8,105 nucleotides of DNA, taken from NCBI GenBank assembly GCA_007123335.1, contig SKLG01000287.1, positions 1-8,105 on the forward strand, written 5' to 3'. Under the pieces are notes generated by a model that did not search any database, had not been told where the DNA came from, and saw only the letters and a list, made by a program, of their open reading frames with translations. Every line of letters begins with the position of its first letter. Position 1 is the stretch's first letter. Of this stretch, positions 6,682 to 8,105 are shown one piece after another. Origin of the DNA: Anaerolineae bacterium (GTDB lineage: Bacteria; Chloroflexota; Anaerolineae; UBA1429). The position numbers were made by a program, and so were the translations under genes.

Positions 6682-6750
6682 TCGATGTTTGAAATCCGTG
6701 AAAGCCAACGCCGCTGACACAGCAGATGCTGAAAACGCCGGGCACGGTCG

Positions 6751-6780
6751 TTGGACGCCGCGACCACTCCCGCGTATAAT
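6751..6780 (+). promoter_or_regulatory. Promoter of the UDG-RNase J operon
   Basis: A perfect -10, TATAAT (6775-6780), follows a partial -35, TTGGAC (6751-6756), after 18 bases. Start would be near 6787. The inverted repeat GGTCG (6746-6750) / CGACC (6761-6765) flanks the -35 and could be an operator or chance. No LexA-like GAAC-N4-GTTC box is visible. Confidence 0.6.
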
Positions 6781-6807
6781 CTCGCCGTCAGGTGATGGAT
6801 GGATGGT

Positions 6808-6825
6808 GCGCGCCGGTCGGCGCGC
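6808..6825 (+). promoter_or_regulatory. GC-rich hairpin in the UDG leader
   Basis: GCGCGCC-GGTC-GGCGCGC is a perfect 7-bp stem with a 4-base loop. It lies in the predicted 5' leader, ending 5 bases before the GAGGGGG ribosome binding site (6831-6837) of the UDG gene. No U-tract follows, so it is not a typical terminator. It could stabilise the message or modulate ribosome access. Confidence 0.4.
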
Positions 6826-6840
6826 GGGACGAGGGGGTAG

Positions 6841-7446
6841 ATGGTGAAGGAACTAGAGGAGCTGCACGAACAGATTCGGCAATGCCAAAAGTGCGAGCTG
6901 TACAAAGGGACAACCCACGCGGTGCCTGGGGAGGGGCCTCATGACGCCGATATTATGTTCATCGGCGAGGCGCCTGGTTTCCACGAGGATCAGCAGAGCC
7001 GGCCCTTTGTCGGCGCAGCGGGCCAGTTTCTGGAGAGCCTGTTGGCATCGATCAATCTGTCTCGGGAAGACGTATTTATCACCAATGTGGTCAAACATCG
7101 CCCGCCCAACAATCGCGATCCGCAGACCGACGAACTGCGCGCCTGTCGTCCCTATCTCGATCGGCAGATCGAGCTGATCAAGCCCAAGATGATCGTCACG
7201 CTGGGGCGGCATTCCATGGAGCTGGCCTGGTCCGGGGCGCGCATCTCGCGCATCCATGGCACGCCCAAAAAGGTCGGCGACATTGTCTATTTCCCCATGT
7301 TCCATCCCGCGGCCGCGCTCCATCAGCCTCGCTACCGCTCGCTCATCGAGGAAGACATGAAGAAAATTCCTCAAGTGCTGGCGAATCTCACCGATATCGA
7401 TGAAGAGGATGCTGATCCCTCGGCGGAACAGCTCTCATTGTTCTAG
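6841..7446 (+). CDS. udg: Type 4 (iron-sulfur) uracil-DNA glycosylase
   Basis: The enzyme removes uracil from DNA, starting base-excision repair of deaminated cytosine. The 201-residue length fits family 4. Motif 1 is GEAPG (42-46), followed by the uracil-stacking F56 in RPFVGAAG. N82 in TNVVK and the HPAA motif with H155 complete the pocket. Predicted [4Fe-4S] ligands are C15, C18 (QCQKC) and C102, but the fourth position, normally Cys in NVVKCRPPNNR, is H86 here. The chain ends EQLSLF; residues 197-201, QLSLF, match the bacterial beta-clamp binding consensus QL(S/D)LF and follow an acidic linker (DIDEEDADPSAE). The ATG follows GAGGGGG at 3 bases. RNase J begins 14 bp downstream, so the two genes likely share a transcript from the 6751 promoter. 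The family assignment is firm; intact cluster chemistry is less so. Confidence 0.93.
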   Translation: MVKELEELHEQIRQCQKCELYKGTTHAVPGEGPHDADIMFIGEAPGFHEDQQSRPFVGAAGQFLESLLASINLSREDVFITNVVKHRPPNNRDPQTDELRACRPYLDRQIELIKPKMIVTLGRHSMELAWSGARISRIHGTPKKVGDIVYFPMFHPAAALHQPRYRSLIEEDMKKIPQVLANLTDIDEEDADPSAEQLSLF

Positions 7447-7460
7447 GCCAGGAGGAGCTT

Positions 7461-8105
7461 GTGGCGCACGAGACACTGCGTATTATCCCTCTCGGCGGTC
7501 TGGGCGAGTTTGGGCGCAACATGCTGGTGTTCGAATACGGCGATCACCTGGCCAACGACACCCGCTTGATGGTCATCGATGTGGGGCTCATGTTCCCCGA
7601 GAATGATATGCTCGGGATCGATATCGTCATCCCCGACATGTCCTATGTTCTTGAGCGGCTTGATCGGCTCCAGGGCATCTTTATCACCCACGGCCACGAG
7701 GATCACCTGGGGGCGCTGGCCTACCTGTTGAAACAGGTTCGCGTGCCGGTTTATGCCACCTGCCTGACGCGGGGCCTGATCGAGGTCAAGCTGCGCGAGG
7801 CCGGCGTTCACGATGCCGACCTGCACACCGTCGCCCCCGGCGACACGTTAGAGATCGCGCCCTTTGTGCTGGAGCTGTTTGCCGTCAACCATAGCATCCC
7901 CGACGGGGTGGGGTTGGGCATCCGCACGCCGGTGGGGCTCGTGGTGCACTCGGGCGATTTCAAGTTCGATCACAACCCCGTGGATGGCCGGCGCACCGAT
8001 TTCGCCAAGCTCGCCGAGCTGGGCGGGCGAGGGGTGCTGCTCCTTCTCTCCGACAGCACCAACGCCGAGACCCCGGGGTATACGCCATCGGAGCAGTCCA
8101 TCGGC
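7461..8105 (+). CDS. rnj: Ribonuclease J, N-terminal part
   Basis: RNase J is a cytoplasmic metallo-beta-lactamase/beta-CASP enzyme with 5'-3' exonuclease and endonuclease activity in mRNA decay and rRNA maturation. The 215 visible residues start AHETLRIIPLGGLGEFGRNM and contain the zinc motif HGHEDH (77-82), H144 (VNHSIPD), D166 in HSGDFKFD, and the family signature DSTNAETPG near the end. These metal ligands are all present. A few extra residues (HLANDTR, 29-35) lie between the first strands, and the usual GALPYLL reads GALAYLL (A87). The start is GTG 7461, with GGAGG 5 bases upstream (AGGAGGAG at 7450-7457), 14 bp after the UDG stop. The beta-CASP and C-terminal parts lie beyond the right edge; whether it is J1- or J2-like cannot be told. 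Confidence 0.93.
   Translation, partial: MAHETLRIIPLGGLGEFGRNMLVFEYGDHLANDTRLMVIDVGLMFPENDMLGIDIVIPDMSYVLERLDRLQGIFITHGHEDHLGALAYLLKQVRVPVYATCLTRGLIEVKLREAGVHDADLHTVAPGDTLEIAPFVLELFAVNHSIPDGVGLGIRTPVGLVVHSGDFKFDHNPVDGRRTDFAKLAELGGRGVLLLLSDSTNAETPGYTPSEQSIG

Noticed and set aside
6619..6720. N-terminal extension of the MFS permease to ATG 6720 or 6654
   Set aside because: The extra 34 residues are polar and have no ribosome binding site, the promoter -10 box lies within this stretch, and GAGGAG points to ATG 6618.
5795..6745. 316-codon minus-strand frame overlapping the MFS gene
   Set aside because: Same strand but a different frame from the twelve-span permease; the translation is rich in His, Arg and Gly with no membrane segments.
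7443..7826. 127-codon minus-strand open frame opposite RNase J
   Set aside because: It lies antisense to the conserved HGHEDH region of RNase J and has no family signal.

Overview
This window looks like a stretch of a moderately GC-rich bacterial chromosome. Gene content and style (an iojap-family ribosome silencing factor, a type 4 iron-sulfur uracil-DNA glycosylase directly ahead of RNase J, a two-domain acetyl-xylan-esterase-like hydrolase, a secreted SdrD_B-repeat protein, clear TTGNNN-17/18-TANNNT promoters) would fit a Chloroflexota (Anaerolineae-like) genome. That assignment is inference from memory of the families, not from a search. There is no tRNA, rRNA, CRISPR array, integrase or transposase, and no gap without a gene is longer than 300 bases.

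Layout. Left block, minus strand: a stand-alone CheY-like response regulator (2021 to 1644), followed after 13 bases by a secreted protein with three SdrD_B/Cna-B-like domains (1630 to 377). Then comes rsfS (225 to beyond the left edge), which has its own promoter. A 278-bp divergent region (2022-2299) separates this block from a 652-residue tandem alpha/beta hydrolase on the plus strand (2300-4258). The hydrolase converges, with only 3 bp between stop codons, on a minus-strand membrane operon: an MFS permease (6618 to 5416), a 72-residue single-span membrane protein (5346 to 5128) and a TauE/SafE exporter (5131 to 4262), the last two sharing an ATGA stop/start overlap. A second divergent region (6619-6840) carries a good promoter on each strand. 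It leads rightward into a type 4 uracil-DNA glycosylase (6841-7446) and RNase J (7461 to beyond the right edge), 14 bp apart and probably co-transcribed.

How the genes work together. The window looks like several small unrelated transcription units: ribosome hibernation/silencing (rsfS), signalling plus a secreted surface protein, esterase-type hydrolysis, membrane export of small anions or other solutes, and nucleic-acid maintenance (UDG plus RNase J). I see no clear undescribed multi-gene system. The points most worth a second look are in the UDG (a Cys-to-His change at a predicted Fe-S ligand and a C-terminal QLSLF that matches the bacterial sliding-clamp binding consensus), the hydrolase (intact catalytic residues in the first domain, serine-less elbow in the second), and the secreted protein (a perfect palindromic DNA repeat present twice in frame in a linker).
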